Assembly: GCA_902812445.1 (NCBI GenBank)
Contig: CADDZF010000009.1
Location: 1-44,323, forward strand
DNA length: 44,323 nt
From: Methylococcaceae bacterium
GTDB lineage: Bacteria > Pseudomonadota > Gammaproteobacteria > Methylococcales > Methylococcaceae
Reading direction: 5' to 3'
The position numbers were made by a program, and so were the translations under genes. The notes below the pieces were generated by a model. It saw only the letters and a list, made by a program, of their open reading frames with translations, was not told where the DNA came from and made no database searches. The stretch's first letter is position 1, and each line of letters opens with the position of its first letter. Below are positions 25,551-35,608 of the stretch, in pieces.

Positions 25551-26297
25551 ATGAAGATACTGGTGAGCGTGAAGCGCGTGGTGGATTATAACGTCCGCAT
25601 CCAGCTCAAGCCGGATGGATCGGGCGTGCTGACCGAAGGGGTGAAGATGAGCACTAACCCTTTTGATGAGATCGCCTTGGAGGAGGCCATTCGCCTGAAG
25701 GAGCGAGGCATGGCCTCCGAAATTGTCGCCGTTACCATCGGTAACCCCGCAGCGCAAGAGCAGTTGCGCAGTGCACTCGCGATGGGCGCCGAGCGCGCCG
25801 TTCATGTCGTCACGCCCATTGCCGTACAGCCGCTCAACGCGGCCAAAATACTGACCGCCCTGGTCAAGCGCGAGGCGCCTGATCTGGTCCTGATGGGCAA
25901 GCAGGCGATCGATGACGACTGTGGCCAGACGCCCCAGATGCTCGCGGCATTGCTCGCCTGGCCGCAAGCGACATTTGCCTCCCGGATCGAGCTCGCTGGG
26001 CGAACCGCCACGGTGACGCGCGAGATCGACGCCGGGCTCGAGCGCTTGGCGGTCGATTTGCCGGCAGTGATTTCCACTGATCTGAGGCTCAACGAGCCTC
26101 GCTATATAAAATTGCCCGACATCATGAAAGCGCGCAAGAAAACGATCGAGACGCTAACCATTGCCGAGCTGGGAGTTGAACTGTCGGAGGAGCTCAATGT
26201 CTTGGCAGTGAGCGCGCCAGCGGCGCGTAGGAAGGGTAAGCGAGTCGGGACGGTCAGCGAGCTGGTCATGGCATTGAAAGAGAAGGGAGCGCTGTGA
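25551..26297 (+). CDS. etfB: Electron transfer flavoprotein, beta subunit
   Basis: EtfB is one half of the soluble FAD/AMP flavoprotein that takes electrons from acyl-CoA and related dehydrogenases. The 248-residue protein begins KILVSVKRVVDYNVRIQLKPDG, and has MSTNPFDEIALEEAIRLKE, RSALAMGAERAVHV and the signature GKQAIDDDCGQTPQMLAALLAWPQ. The ribosome site GAGGAG lies a few bases before the ATG. It overlaps etfA by one base (TGATG). Confidence 0.96.
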   Translation: MKILVSVKRVVDYNVRIQLKPDGSGVLTEGVKMSTNPFDEIALEEAIRLKERGMASEIVAVTIGNPAAQEQLRSALAMGAERAVHVVTPIAVQPLNAAKILTALVKREAPDLVLMGKQAIDDDCGQTPQMLAALLAWPQATFASRIELAGRTATVTREIDAGLERLAVDLPAVISTDLRLNEPRYIKLPDIMKARKKTIETLTIAELGVELSEELNVLAVSAPAARRKGKRVGTVSELVMALKEKGAL

Positions 26298-27238
26298 TGA
26301 GTAGAGTGTTGATCATCGCCGAACATGATGGCCGGCAACTGAGCCTCTCGACCGCGCGCGCGGTCGCTTGCGCCACGGCGCTCGAGGCGGAGGCGGTCGA
26401 GGTGGCCGTTCTCGCCGGCGCCGCAGATGACCTGGCGCAGAGGGCAGCCAAGCTGGAAGGCGTCACCCACGTCATTGTCATCGAACACCCTGCCAATCAG
26501 TACCCTATCGCCGCCGTCTGGGCGCCGCAGATCGTCGCCCTAGCCGAGGGCTACAGCCACATCCTCGCGCCCAGCACGACTTTCGGCAAGGATCTTTTGC
26601 CACGCATCGCGGCTTGTCTGGGCGTGCCGCAGATCAGCGATCTCATGAAGGTGATCACTGCAACCCGCTTCGAGCGCCCCATCTATGCCGGCAATGCCAT
26701 CGAGACCGTGGAAGCGCACGGTATTATCGTCGCCACGGTGCGCAGCGCCTCGTTTAAAGCGGTCGGCGAGAGTGGCGCCGCTCCCATCGAAAGAAAAACG
26801 CTCTCGGTCGAGCTGCCGGGCCATACGCGCTTTCTCGGCGTCCAGGCAAGCAGTGCCGGCGGCCGTCCGGATCTGCAATCGGCGCGAATAGTCGTCTCCG
26901 GTGGCCGCGGAGTGGGCTCGAAGGAAAATTTCGAGCGCCTTTACGCCTTGGCAGAGCGGCTCGGTGCGGCGGTGGGCGCCTCGCGGGCTGCCGTCGACGC
27001 CGGCTATGTGCCGAACGACATGCAGGTGGGGCAGACCGGAAAGATCATCGCGCCCGACCTGTATCTCGCCTTCGGCGTATCCGGCGCGATCCAGCACCTG
27101 GCCGGCATCAAGGACGCCGGCACCATCGTCGCGGTGAACAAGGACCCGGATGCGCCGATCTTCGAAGTGGCGGATATTGGACTGGTTGGCGATCTGTTCG
27201 AGGTGATTCCCGAATTGCAGAGGCAACTTCAGGCATGA
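26297..27238 (+). CDS. etfA: Electron transfer flavoprotein, alpha subunit
   Basis: EtfA binds FAD and completes the heterodimer with EtfB. The ATG at 26297 is chosen because it directly overlaps the etfB stop; a GTG one codon earlier is possible. The 313-residue protein has the variable N-terminal domain ([18 protein letters not shown]). Its conserved C-terminal FAD domain has [59 protein letters not shown] and [21 protein letters not shown]. It overlaps the ETF-QO gene (ATGA at 27235-27238), so all three genes are translationally linked. Confidence 0.96.
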   Translation: MSRVLIIAEHDGRQLSLSTARAVACATALEAEAVEVAVLAGAADDLAQRAAKLEGVTHVIVIEHPANQYPIAAVWAPQIVALAEGYSHILAPSTTFGKDLLPRIAACLGVPQISDLMKVITATRFERPIYAGNAIETVEAHGIIVATVRSASFKAVGESGAAPIERKTLSVELPGHTRFLGVQASSAGGRPDLQSARIVVSGGRGVGSKENFERLYALAERLGAAVGASRAAVDAGYVPNDMQVGQTGKIIAPDLYLAFGVSGAIQHLAGIKDAGTIVAVNKDPDAPIFEVADIGLVGDLFEVIPELQRQLQA

Positions 27239-28878
27239 GCGACATCAGCGAGGTCATGGAATTCGACGTCGTCATCGTTGGCGCCGGGCCCGCCGGCCTT
27301 GCCGCCGCCTGCCGTCTGATGCAACTGGCCGAGGCCGCGGACGAGGAATTGAACGTCTGTGTCTTGGAAAAAGGCGCCGAAGTGGGGGCGCACATTATCT
27401 CCGGCGCCGTGTTCGAGCCCTCGGCGCTGAACGAGCTGTTCCCCGGCTGGGAAGCTCGGGGCGCACCGCTACATACGCCGGTCAGCCGTGACGAGCTGCA
27501 TTTTCTGCTCAGCTCGACGCGCGCTTTCAAGGTGCCCCATGTCCTGGTTCCGAAGTCGATGCATAATCAGGCCAATTATGTGATCAGCCTGGAAAACCTG
27601 TGTCGCTGGCTGGGACAACAGGCGGAAGCCATGGACGTCAATGTGTTCGCTGGCTTTCCGGCTGTGGCCGTGCTGTACAATGAAGCGGGCGAAGTGATAG
27701 GCGTCCGTACGGGCGCCATGGGTGTCGACCGGAAGGGCAATCCCAAGCCGAACTACCAGCCAGGCATCGACGTTCATGCCAGATACACGATTTTTGCCGA
27801 AGGTTGCCGCGGCCATCTCGGCAAGCTGTTGATGGAGAAGTTCAACCTGCAGGCGAAAGCCGATCCGCAGCACTACGGCATCGGCATCAAGGAGATCTGG
27901 CGCATCGATGCGGCTCAGCACCAGCCAGGCCTCGTGGTGCATACGCTCGGCTGGCCTCTGGATGATCACACCGAAGGCGGCGGCTTTTTATACCACGCTG
28001 AAAACCAAACGGTGTCGCTGGGATTCATCGTGGCGCTGAATTACCGAAATCCTTATCTCGACCCATTCGAGGAAATGCAGCGCTGGAAGCAGCACCCGCG
28101 AATCCGCCGTTATCTAGAAGGTGCGAGCCGGCTCGCCTACGGCGCCAGAGCGCTGACCAAGGGCGGTTTCCAATCAGTGCCCGGGCTGAGCTTTCCGGGC
28201 GGCGTACTGGCGGGTTGCGAGGCGGGATTTCTGAATGGGGCGAAGATCAAGGGCAATCACACTGCCATGAAAACCGGCATGCTGGCGGCAGAGGCGGTTT
28301 TCGGCGCGCTGCACGGCGAGAGCCTTGCGACGCTGAACGAGCGCTACCGAAACTCCTGGGTATTCGATGAGCTCCAGCGCGCACGAAATTTCAGCCCGGC
28401 CCTGGCCAGATTCGGCACCCTGCTCGGTAGCGCATTCATCTGGCTGGATCAGAACCTGTTCGCCGGCAAGCTGCCGTTCACGCTGCACAACCGGATTCCC
28501 GATCACGCGTGCCTCGACTTGGCAAAAGCTGCAAGGCCGATAAACTATCCGCGGCCCGATGGAACGATCAGCTTTGACCGGCTGTCGTCGGTTTATCTTT
28601 CCAACACCAACCACGAGGAAGACCAACCCTGCCATTTGCTGCTGGCCGATCCTTCCATACCGATCGCGCAAAATCTACCGCTCTACGCAGAGCCTGCTCA
28701 GCGCTATTGCCCGGCGGCGGTGTATGAAGTGATTCAAGCCGGCAACGGAGAAAACCGGTTTCAGATCAATGCGCAGAATTGCGTGCATTGCAAGACCTGC
28801 GATATCAAGGATCCGGCGCAGAACATCACTTGGGTGGAGCCAGAAGGGGGCGGCGGGCCGCATTACGCGAACATGTAG
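27235..28878 (+). CDS. Electron-transferring-flavoprotein:ubiquinone oxidoreductase
   Basis: ETF-QO passes electrons from reduced ETF to the membrane quinone pool. The 547-residue length is typical. The N-terminus has the FAD Rossmann motif VVIVGAGPAGLAAACRL; the middle has DVHARYTIFAEGCRGHLGKLL and the membrane-associated segment with PGLSFPGGVLAGCEAGFLN. The C-terminus holds the 4Fe-4S cluster site with CVHCKTCDIKDPAQNITWV. It closes the etfB-etfA-ETF-QO operon and converges on the debranching enzyme gene with 34 bases between. No acyl-CoA dehydrogenase or other ETF partner lies nearby. Confidence 0.96.
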   Translation: MSDISEVMEFDVVIVGAGPAGLAAACRLMQLAEAADEELNVCVLEKGAEVGAHIISGAVFEPSALNELFPGWEARGAPLHTPVSRDELHFLLSSTRAFKVPHVLVPKSMHNQANYVISLENLCRWLGQQAEAMDVNVFAGFPAVAVLYNEAGEVIGVRTGAMGVDRKGNPKPNYQPGIDVHARYTIFAEGCRGHLGKLLMEKFNLQAKADPQHYGIGIKEIWRIDAAQHQPGLVVHTLGWPLDDHTEGGGFLYHAENQTVSLGFIVALNYRNPYLDPFEEMQRWKQHPRIRRYLEGASRLAYGARALTKGGFQSVPGLSFPGGVLAGCEAGFLNGAKIKGNHTAMKTGMLAAEAVFGALHGESLATLNERYRNSWVFDELQRARNFSPALARFGTLLGSAFIWLDQNLFAGKLPFTLHNRIPDHACLDLAKAARPINYPRPDGTISFDRLSSVYLSNTNHEEDQPCHLLLADPSIPIAQNLPLYAEPAQRYCPAAVYEVIQAGNGENRFQINAQNCVHCKTCDIKDPAQNITWVEPEGGGGPHYANM

Positions 28879-28912
28879 CGGGAAAACTCTTGACGCTGCC
28901 CACATTACACCA

Positions 28913-30979
28913 TTAGGCCCCGTGTGGCGTGCTCTGGTCCACCGATGCGCCCGAGGGACTTGCGGCACGCTGCAGCCGCCACCACGCTTCCAGCACGCAA
29001 GCCACCGACCAGGCCTGGGACGGTGCGCCGCGCGGTGTATGCGGTACGCCGCCGTCAAAGATCTCGCTGACCGTGCCGAGCCCTGCATCCGAAAGGTGAT
29101 CACGGATCGGTTCCAATACGGACAGCGCCGCCTCGATATCGCCGTGCACGCGGTAGCTGGCCAGCGCGTAATGGCCCAATAGCCAGGCCCATACGGGGCC
29201 TTGGTGATAAGCGCCGTCGCGCTGCAATACACCACCTAGGTAATGAGGTCTGAACGCGGCGTCCATCGGAGTCAACGAGCGCAGGCCATAGGATGTCAGG
29301 AGCTCGCGGCCGCAGCAACGCACCACGGCCTGTTGCTCTCGGTCTGTCAGCGGACTATGGGGCAGACTGACCGCGAGAATCTGATTCGGCCGGATCGCAT
29401 CGTCGTCCCCTTCCGGCCCGTCGAGCACATCGAACAGGCCCTCGGCGTCTGGCCGGACGAACCGTGAGAAGCTGTGCCGGACTTGCTCTGCGGCTTCGCA
29501 GAAAGGGGTAGCGGGTTGACCGAGCAACCCGGCAAACTGCGCCATGCTGCCCAGGGCGTTGAACCACAGCGCGTTGATCTCGACCGGCTTGCCGATGCGC
29601 GGCGTCACTACCCAATCGCCTACCTTGGCGTCCATCCAAGTCACTTGAACGCCCGGCTCTCCTGCCTTCAGCAATCCGTCGCTGGCGTCCACGGCGATGC
29701 CGTGCCGCGTGCCTCGGCGATAGCCTTCGATGATCCTGGCCAAGGCCGGGAAGACCGTCTGCAGCGCTCTCCTGTCACCCGTTACCTCGACATAGGCCCG
29801 CCATGCCTCGATATACCAAAGCGCGGCATCGGCGCTGTTGTATTCAGGCGTCTGGCCGCTGCCAGTGAAGACGTTGGGCAGCATGCCGCGATCGATGAAG
29901 CGGGCGAACGTCTGCAGAATCCGCCGTGCGCTCTCGTACCGGCCGGTCGCCAGAGTCAGGCCCGGCAACGCGATCATCGTATCGCGTCCCCAGTCGCCGA
30001 ACCAGGGATAACCGGCGATGACCGACTCACCGTCCGCAGCGTCCGCCAGCGGCCTCGCGAACAGGAAACTGTCCGCAGCGAGCGCCAGTTGCTCTATCCA
30101 GTCCGGCGCTGCACGCAGTTGTCCCCGCGCACGGGTCAGAATATCGGCGTCATGGGCTTGAAAGCGGCGCATGGCTTCTTCCAGATCAGGCGAGGCGCCC
30201 TCGTGCAGGCTCGCCACCAGACCGCTCCACTGGCCGTGCTGGAGCTCGATGAGCGCCTGCCCAATGCATAAATGGCGATCTCGGTCCGGCAAGCCGCGCT
30301 CGCGCTCGAGCGGCAGGTCGAAGTTCTCATACCAGGTGCAATCGGGCGCAATCTCGCCGCGGCACACCTGGAATCGCAAGGTGAACGGCAAATATCGCTC
30401 GGACACCGCCGCGCCGCGCACCGCCAAACCGGTGCGGTCCGGTTCGATGATCGGGTTGAAATGCCGCAGCTCCGCGCTGCCGTGGTGATCGCGCGCATTG
30501 ATCAGCAATCGGATCTTGAGGTCGAGCCGGGACCGTGCGCTGCTGTGACCGTGCAGGGGGCGGTACGCCAGATAGACGGTATGCGCACCGGGTTCCAGCC
30601 AGATGCGAAGCTCCAGCCGCAAATCGCCGAAGGCGAAGCGCCACACCGGCATGCGTCCGTCGAGATGAAACGACTCGATATGGCAGTGGCCCTGCGGCAT
30701 CAGTGTGCCGTCGGCCCAGCGATTACTGAACAAAGGCCATTCGCGGCCATCCTCCAGCAGCACCGCATCGGCCTTGGCGAACAGTAGAAAGCGCCCCAGT
30801 GTTGGCTCCAACGGCGCGATCAGGAGGCCATGATAGCGCCGTGTCAGCGTGCCCGCCAGCGTGCCCAGGGCATACGCGCCGAGACCATTGGCGAGCCACC
30901 ATTCGCGGCGTTCGGCCTGGCCGAGACTGCCACAGACTGCGCGGCCGAAACGGATGAAAGGGGATTTTGCGTTATTCAC
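28913..30979 (-). CDS. Glycogen debranching enzyme (amylo-alpha-1,6-glucosidase, GH133-like)
   Basis: The 688-residue protein resembles archaeal/bacterial GDE. The N-terminal domain has REWWLANGLGAYALGTLAG and RRYHGLLIAPLEP, and it is followed by a (alpha/alpha)6 catalytic barrel. Catalytic-domain motifs are GYPWFGDWGRDTMIALPGL, MLPNVFTGSGQTPEYNSADAALW and VTWMDAKVGDWVVTPRIGKPVEINALWFNAL. It would remove alpha-1,6-linked glucose at glycogen branch points. No glycogen synthase or phosphorylase is in the window. Upstream on the same strand is the gap-pyk-fbp operon, but a terminator and 338 bases separate them. Confidence 0.9.
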   Translation of the reverse strand: MNNAKSPFIRFGRAVCGSLGQAERREWWLANGLGAYALGTLAGTLTRRYHGLLIAPLEPTLGRFLLFAKADAVLLEDGREWPLFSNRWADGTLMPQGHCHIESFHLDGRMPVWRFAFGDLRLELRIWLEPGAHTVYLAYRPLHGHSSARSRLDLKIRLLINARDHHGSAELRHFNPIIEPDRTGLAVRGAAVSERYLPFTLRFQVCRGEIAPDCTWYENFDLPLERERGLPDRDRHLCIGQALIELQHGQWSGLVASLHEGASPDLEEAMRRFQAHDADILTRARGQLRAAPDWIEQLALAADSFLFARPLADAADGESVIAGYPWFGDWGRDTMIALPGLTLATGRYESARRILQTFARFIDRGMLPNVFTGSGQTPEYNSADAALWYIEAWRAYVEVTGDRRALQTVFPALARIIEGYRRGTRHGIAVDASDGLLKAGEPGVQVTWMDAKVGDWVVTPRIGKPVEINALWFNALGSMAQFAGLLGQPATPFCEAAEQVRHSFSRFVRPDAEGLFDVLDGPEGDDDAIRPNQILAVSLPHSPLTDREQQAVVRCCGRELLTSYGLRSLTPMDAAFRPHYLGGVLQRDGAYHQGPVWAWLLGHYALASYRVHGDIEAALSVLEPIRDHLSDAGLGTVSEIFDGGVPHTPRGAPSQAWSVACVLEAWWRLQRAASPSGASVDQSTPHGA

Positions 30980-31280
30980 GTCCGTTCGTTTCCAGAATCC
31001 GACCGAGATCGATCTCGATTGCTTATCTGGAACAGTGCCGCAGCGGCGCGCGTTGCGGCTCGGCGCAGGTGATCATCGCGATGACGGCGCAGCCGAACAG
31101 CGCGTAGGAAAAACGACTCGGAGCGGCCAAGGGACAGCGATTGCGGCGACCGCCGCGTCGCGGCAAGGTAGCTAGGACAGCGACATCGCTTTGTCCCATG
31201 TGGCATCGCCTGATCAGGCCAAACTTCCAGCAGGCGCCGGAGACCCGGAGGCACACGGCGAAGTGGGCGATGGAGGCAGG
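30980..31280. other. Intergenic region between the debranching enzyme and fbp
   Basis: About 300 bases with no supported gene. It must hold the promoter of the debranching gene (minus strand). I see no clear -35/-10 pair. Confidence 0.45.
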
Positions 31281-31311
31281 AAAATGAGGCGGCTCCGGCG
31301 TAACCGCCTCA
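31281..31311 (-). terminator. Rho-independent terminator of the gap-pyk-fbp operon
   Basis: On the minus strand TTGAGGCGG... closes on ...CCGCCTCA with an 8-bp stem (31304-31311 with 31285-31292) and an 11-base loop. It is followed by TTTT (31281-31284). It lies 6 bases after the fbp stop. Confidence 0.65.
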
Positions 31312-31317
31312 AGACCA

Positions 31318-32313
31318 TCAATGGTAGGAGGCCACCCGCTCGACCTCGTTTTTCGAGCCCAGTATCACCGGGACACGCTGGTGGATGCTCTCCGGCTGAA
31401 TCTCAAGGATACGCTGGCGGCCCGTGGAGCTGGCGCCGCCGGCCTGTTCAATGATGAAACTCATCGGATTGGCTTCGTACATGAGCCTCAGCTTGCCGGG
31501 CCTGGCTGCATCCTTGGTATCAAAGGGATACATGAAAATGCCGCCACGAGTAAGGATACGGTAGACTTCGGCCACCATCGAGGCGATCCAGCGCATATTG
31601 AAGTTTTTCTCCCGCCCGCCGTCCTTGCCTTGCACGCACTCGTCGACATAGCGCTGCACCGGTGGCTCCCAATAGCGCCGGTTCGACATATTGATGGCGA
31701 ATTCGGCGGTATCGGCCGGGACGCGCATGTGAGGATGGGTGAGGATAAACTCGCCGTGATCCTGATCCAGCGTGAAGCCGTTGACGCCGTTGCCGGTGGT
31801 CAGCACCATGACCGTCGACGGCCCATAGACGCAGAAGCCGGCGCCCACTTGCTTCACACCCGGTTGCAGGAAATCCGCTTCGCGCGGAAGCTCGACGGCA
31901 TCGGGTCGGCGCAGGATGGAAAAGATGGTGCCGACCGACAGGTTGACGTCGATGTTGGACGAGCCATCCAGGGGATCGAAACAGATCAGGTATTTACCTT
32001 TCGGATATTCGGCCGGAATCGGGATGATGTCGTCGTTTTCCTCCGAGGCCATGGCGGCCAGGTGGCCCGTCCAGTTCATCGCCTCGATGAAAAGCTCATT
32101 GGTAATGACGTCCAGCTTTTTTTGTACTTCGCCCTGGACGTTCTCGGAGCCCGCGGCGCCCAGCACGCCGGCTAGGGCGCCGCGATGAACGGCGTGTGAA
32201 ATGCATTTACACGCGCTGGCGATATCGTTCAGGAGCAGGGTCAATTCACCGGTCGCCGTGGGTGTCTTGCGCTGTTCTTGAATGATGAATTGAGTTAAGG
32301 ACACGCCTTTCAT
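31318..32313 (-). CDS. fbp: Fructose-1,6-bisphosphatase, class 1
   Basis: The enzyme hydrolyses fructose-1,6-bisphosphate to fructose-6-phosphate, in gluconeogenesis or C1-assimilation cycles. The 331-residue protein has the family's metal site: [12 protein letters not shown], then [25 protein letters not shown]. The substrate-binding region contains [19 protein letters not shown] and [37 protein letters not shown]. It starts 45 bases after pyk on the same strand and ends at a good terminator, so it is probably the last gene of gap-pyk-fbp. Pairing a glycolytic and a gluconeogenic enzyme in one operon fits a cycle that needs both, such as the RuMP or Calvin cycle, but that is inference. Confidence 0.95.
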   Translation of the reverse strand: MKGVSLTQFIIQEQRKTPTATGELTLLLNDIASACKCISHAVHRGALAGVLGAAGSENVQGEVQKKLDVITNELFIEAMNWTGHLAAMASEENDDIIPIPAEYPKGKYLICFDPLDGSSNIDVNLSVGTIFSILRRPDAVELPREADFLQPGVKQVGAGFCVYGPSTVMVLTTGNGVNGFTLDQDHGEFILTHPHMRVPADTAEFAINMSNRRYWEPPVQRYVDECVQGKDGGREKNFNMRWIASMVAEVYRILTRGGIFMYPFDTKDAARPGKLRLMYEANPMSFIIEQAGGASSTGRQRILEIQPESIHQRVPVILGSKNEVERVASYH

Positions 32314-32358
32314 GATGGATTTTTGCCGTTGTTTTGAATTGAAAACACACGTTGTGGG

Positions 32359-33816
32359 TTATGAAAAATTGTAGGCGGAGCTGACGATCGGATTAACGCG
32401 GGCGATCTTCATCTGGTTAGTGCCTCCTCGCATGCCAGTTAAATCGCCTTCGGTAATGATGATCAGGTCGCCCATACTGACGATCTTGCGGTTCAGAAAT
32501 TCCTCGACGACCGCCCGGTTCAGCTCGGCGTGATTCGAGGTATCCTTATAGAAAGTGAGCGGGTAGACGCCGCGGTACAGCGTCACTTTGCGGCAAGTCT
32601 TCTCGTGACTGGTCATCGCGTAAATCGGAATACTGGAACTGATGCGAGACATGCAGATCGGCGTCGCGCCGGACTCGGTCAACGCCGCGATCGCCTTTAC
32701 CGGCAGATGATTGGCGGCGTACATGGCGGATATGGCGATAGTCTCGTCCACCCGCGTGAACCGTTCATCTATGCAGTTGTCCGGCTTACGCACGTGCGGA
32801 TGCTTCTCGGCCTCCAGGCATACCCGGTGCATGGCGGCGACCGCCCGGTCGGGATACTTGCCGGTCGCCGTTTCCGCCGACAGCATGACGGCATCGGTGC
32901 CATCGATGACCGCATTGGCGACGTCGAAAACTTCCGCCCGCGTGGGCAGTGGGCTCTGGATCATGGATTCCATCATCTGCGTGGCGGTAATGACGGCCCG
33001 GTTTTTGGCACGCGCCCGCTTGATGATCTCTTTCTGCCACTTCGGCAGGTTGGCATCGCCGATCTCCACCCCCAAATCACCGCGCGCGACCATGACCGCA
33101 TCGGACGCTTCGATGATTTCATCCAGTGCCTCCAGCGCTTCGGCACGCTCGATCTTGGCAATGACGCCCGCATCGCCGCCCGCCGCCCGCAGCAGGGCTC
33201 TGGCCTCGTGTATGTCGGCCGCGGTACGCGGAAACGATACCGCGATATAGTCGGCGTCGATGGCGACGGCGGTTTTGATGTCTTCCCGATCCTTGTCCGA
33301 CAGCGCCTCGGCGGAAAGGCCCCCGCCCTGCTTGTTGATGCCTTTGTGATCGGATAATTCGCCACCGATCGCGACCTGGCAGACGATGCGTGAACCATCG
33401 ATGTGAACGACTTTCAACACGATGCGTCCATCGTCCAGCAATAACACATCACCCGACTTGACATCGCGCGGAAGCTCGCGATAGCAAACGCCTACCTGGG
33501 TGTTGTCGCCGCTTTCAGGCGGCAGGTCGACGTCCAGGTCGAAACGGGCGCCTTCCTCCAGATAGACTTTGCCGCTGCCCCCGAAGCGGGCGATGCGGAT
33601 TTTAGGCCCCTGCAGGTCGGCCAGAATACCGACATGGCGTCCAAACTGGCGAGAACACTCGCGAATGGCCTCCGCTCTGCCGCGGTGAGCGTCCGCATCG
33701 CCATGGGAAAAATTGAGGCGGACGACATCGACGCCCGCCTCGACCATCTTTTCCAACACGCCAGGAACATCTGTCGCTGGTCCGAGCGTCGCAACGATCT
33801 TCGTTCTTCTACCCAT
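32359..33816 (-). CDS. pyk: Pyruvate kinase
   Basis: Pyruvate kinase makes pyruvate and ATP from phosphoenolpyruvate. The 485-residue protein starts GRRTKIVATLGPATD. It has VVRLNFSHGDADAHRGRAE (K+ and substrate residues), GPKIRIARFG, the catalytic-lysine region VIAKIERAEALEALDEII, MVARGDLGVEIG and the ATP-site signature ITATQMMESMI. The C-terminal allosteric domain is present. It starts 6 bases after gap and is followed by fbp. Paralogue type (PykA or PykF-like) cannot be settled from sequence alone. Confidence 0.95.
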   Translation of the reverse strand: MGRRTKIVATLGPATDVPGVLEKMVEAGVDVVRLNFSHGDADAHRGRAEAIRECSRQFGRHVGILADLQGPKIRIARFGGSGKVYLEEGARFDLDVDLPPESGDNTQVGVCYRELPRDVKSGDVLLLDDGRIVLKVVHIDGSRIVCQVAIGGELSDHKGINKQGGGLSAEALSDKDREDIKTAVAIDADYIAVSFPRTAADIHEARALLRAAGGDAGVIAKIERAEALEALDEIIEASDAVMVARGDLGVEIGDANLPKWQKEIIKRARAKNRAVITATQMMESMIQSPLPTRAEVFDVANAVIDGTDAVMLSAETATGKYPDRAVAAMHRVCLEAEKHPHVRKPDNCIDERFTRVDETIAISAMYAANHLPVKAIAALTESGATPICMSRISSSIPIYAMTSHEKTCRKVTLYRGVYPLTFYKDTSNHAELNRAVVEEFLNRKIVSMGDLIIITEGDLTGMRGGTNQMKIARVNPIVSSAYNFS

Positions 33817-33822
33817 GGGATA

Positions 33823-34836
33823 TCATCTAGCCTTCATCAAAGCAGCCGTCGTATCCAGCATGCGGTTCGAAAAGCCCCATTCATTGTCATACCAGGCCAG
33901 CACCTTGACAAACTTGCCCTGCATCACTTTGGTCAGCGTTGCTTCATAGGTGGAGGATGCCGGATCATGATTGAAATCCATCGACACCAGCGGTTTGTCG
34001 TTATAGGCCAGAATGCCCTTTAGGGAGCCCTCAGACGCCTTCAGCATGATTTGATCAATCTCATCCTTCGATGTCGTGCGGGACGCCACAATGGTCAAGT
34101 CCACCAGCGAAACGTTGATCGTCGGCACGCGAATCGCAAAACCGTCCAGCTTTCCTGCCAATTCGGGCAGGACCTGGCCGACTGCGGAGGCAGCGCCCGT
34201 TTTGGTCGGAATCATCGACTGGGTGGCGGCGCGCGCACGGCGCAGGTCCTTATGATAGACGTCGATCAGTACCTGGTCATTGGTATAGGAATGAATCGTC
34301 GTCATCAAGCCGTGCTCGATGCCGATGCTGTCGGCCAATACCTTCACTAGCGGGGCAAGGCAGTTGGTGGTGCAGGATGCGTTGGAGATGACCGTATCGG
34401 ACGCTTTGAGCGTCTGGTCATTCACGCCGTAAACGATGGTGGCGTCGACGTCTTCCTTGCCCGGAGCGGAAATGATCACTTTCTTCGCGCCTGCGCTAAG
34501 GTGGGCGGACGCTTTTGCTTTGGACGTGAAAATGCCGGTACATTCATGGACGACGTCGATTCCCAAGCGATCCCACGGCAGCTTCGCCGGATCACGCTCG
34601 GCCAGAACGCGAATTTTATCGCCATTGACCACCATGTAATCGCCATCGACCGACACTGTGCCCGGAAATTTGCCGTGAACGGTGTCGTACTTGGTCAAAT
34701 GAGCGTTGGTGTTCGCATCGCCCAAGTCATTGATGGCAACGATTTGAAATTCGTCCGTGCGTCCGTTCTCATAGAGGGCGCGCAACACGTTACGCCCGAT
34801 ACGGCCATATCCATTGATTGCAATTTTGATCGCCAT
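33823..34836 (-). CDS. gap: Glyceraldehyde-3-phosphate dehydrogenase, type I
   Basis: GAPDH converts glyceraldehyde-3-phosphate to 1,3-bisphosphoglycerate. The 337-residue protein has the NAD motif [15 protein letters not shown], the active-site signature [13 protein letters not shown] with its nucleophilic Cys, the catalytic-His region [11 protein letters not shown], and [14 protein letters not shown] at the end. The ribosome site GGGAG precedes the ATG at 34836. It leads the gap-pyk-fbp operon. pgk, often found between gap and pyk in proteobacteria, is absent from the cluster. Confidence 0.96.
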   Translation of the reverse strand: MAIKIAINGYGRIGRNVLRALYENGRTDEFQIVAINDLGDANTNAHLTKYDTVHGKFPGTVSVDGDYMVVNGDKIRVLAERDPAKLPWDRLGIDVVHECTGIFTSKAKASAHLSAGAKKVIISAPGKEDVDATIVYGVNDQTLKASDTVISNASCTTNCLAPLVKVLADSIGIEHGLMTTIHSYTNDQVLIDVYHKDLRRARAATQSMIPTKTGAASAVGQVLPELAGKLDGFAIRVPTINVSLVDLTIVASRTTSKDEIDQIMLKASEGSLKGILAYNDKPLVSMDFNHDPASSTYEATLTKVMQGKFVKVLAWYDNEWGFSNRMLDTTAALMKAR

Positions 34837-34872
34837 AGATTGTCTCCCAATCCAGAAATAATCATTTTACCG

Positions 34873-34898
34873 GCAAGCACGCGATGTGCGGTGCTTGC
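34873..34898. repeat. Inverted repeat upstream of gap
   Basis: GCAAGCAC (34873-34880) and GTGCTTGC (34891-34898) are exact reverse complements with a 10-base spacer, 37-62 bases upstream of the gap start codon. On the minus strand it precedes TAAAAT, a possible -10. It could be an operator, but no -35 was identified. Confidence 0.45.
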
Positions 34899-35092
34899 TT
34901 GGTGATGAAGGCCTGCCCTGCCGAGGCCACCCGTTCCGAAGAGGCAGATGTATCTTGTGCATTCTCTCAATCCGGCGAGCCGGAATAGCCGGCGTCTGTA
35001 CGTTCGCAACGCTGATAGGTAAGAGAAGCGTCTTTGGTCGGACTATAGCAAATTCGCTGATCAATAGTCCAGTTATTGAAACCGCCCCTCCA

Positions 35093-35572
35093 ATGCTGTA
35101 CCGTCGCGCTAAACTGCTTCTCGGAGTTCGAATCGTGCATGCCAAAGAAACCTTCCAGCGCTGCCGGGAGATCGGGCGGGAAAAACGCATGCTTCCCGCC
35201 GCCACTTACAAGCTGCTGACGCTGATGCGCCGGCGCCATCCGGAGCGGGACTTGTTCATACCGATGCGCAATATGCTGTTCCTGGCCGTCGTCGATGATG
35301 AAGAAATCATATTTATTGATGGCGCCGTCTCGCGCAGTCGCATCGAGCTCGCCTGGCAGAACTTCAAGCCGCAGCAACGCAAGGGTCTCGACGACCCGAT
35401 TGCCTATGAAATCGCTTACTACACGCGCGCATCATTAGCGCTCATGCAACGCCTGCAGGGTGAATTTCAGCGCGCCCTGATGTCGCTCTGCGATAAGCAG
35501 AAACAGGTGATGGCAGGACGTGTCATCCCTTTTGGAGCAAGCGGCGCCCGCCGTAGCATCCTGCCGAAATAA
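35093..35572 (+). CDS. Conserved-looking hypothetical protein, unknown function
   Basis: I do not recognise this 159-residue protein. The ATG at 35093 is preferred because the sequence upstream in the same frame is low in quality; it opens with MLYRRAKLLLGVRIVHAKETF. The protein is basic and helix-rich. It has a clear hydrophobic beta segment in the middle (PMRNMLFLAVVDDEEIIFIDGAV), then long amphipathic helices (SRSRIELAWQNFKPQQRKG and YTRASLALMQRLQGEFQRALMSL). It has no signal peptide or membrane helix and is probably cytoplasmic. It is divergent from gap and convergent with the terpene synthase (36-base gap). Codon use looks normal for the window. Confidence 0.6.
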   Translation: MLYRRAKLLLGVRIVHAKETFQRCREIGREKRMLPAATYKLLTLMRRRHPERDLFIPMRNMLFLAVVDDEEIIFIDGAVSRSRIELAWQNFKPQQRKGLDDPIAYEIAYYTRASLALMQRLQGEFQRALMSLCDKQKQVMAGRVIPFGASGARRSILPK

Positions 35573-35608
35573 GCCTGTTCGACGACAGGAAGGCGGCCGA
35601 TCTCCTTG

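Noticed and set aside
29474-30271. A long plus-strand open frame opposite the debranching enzyme
   Set aside because: The debranching enzyme motifs continue throughout on the minus strand.
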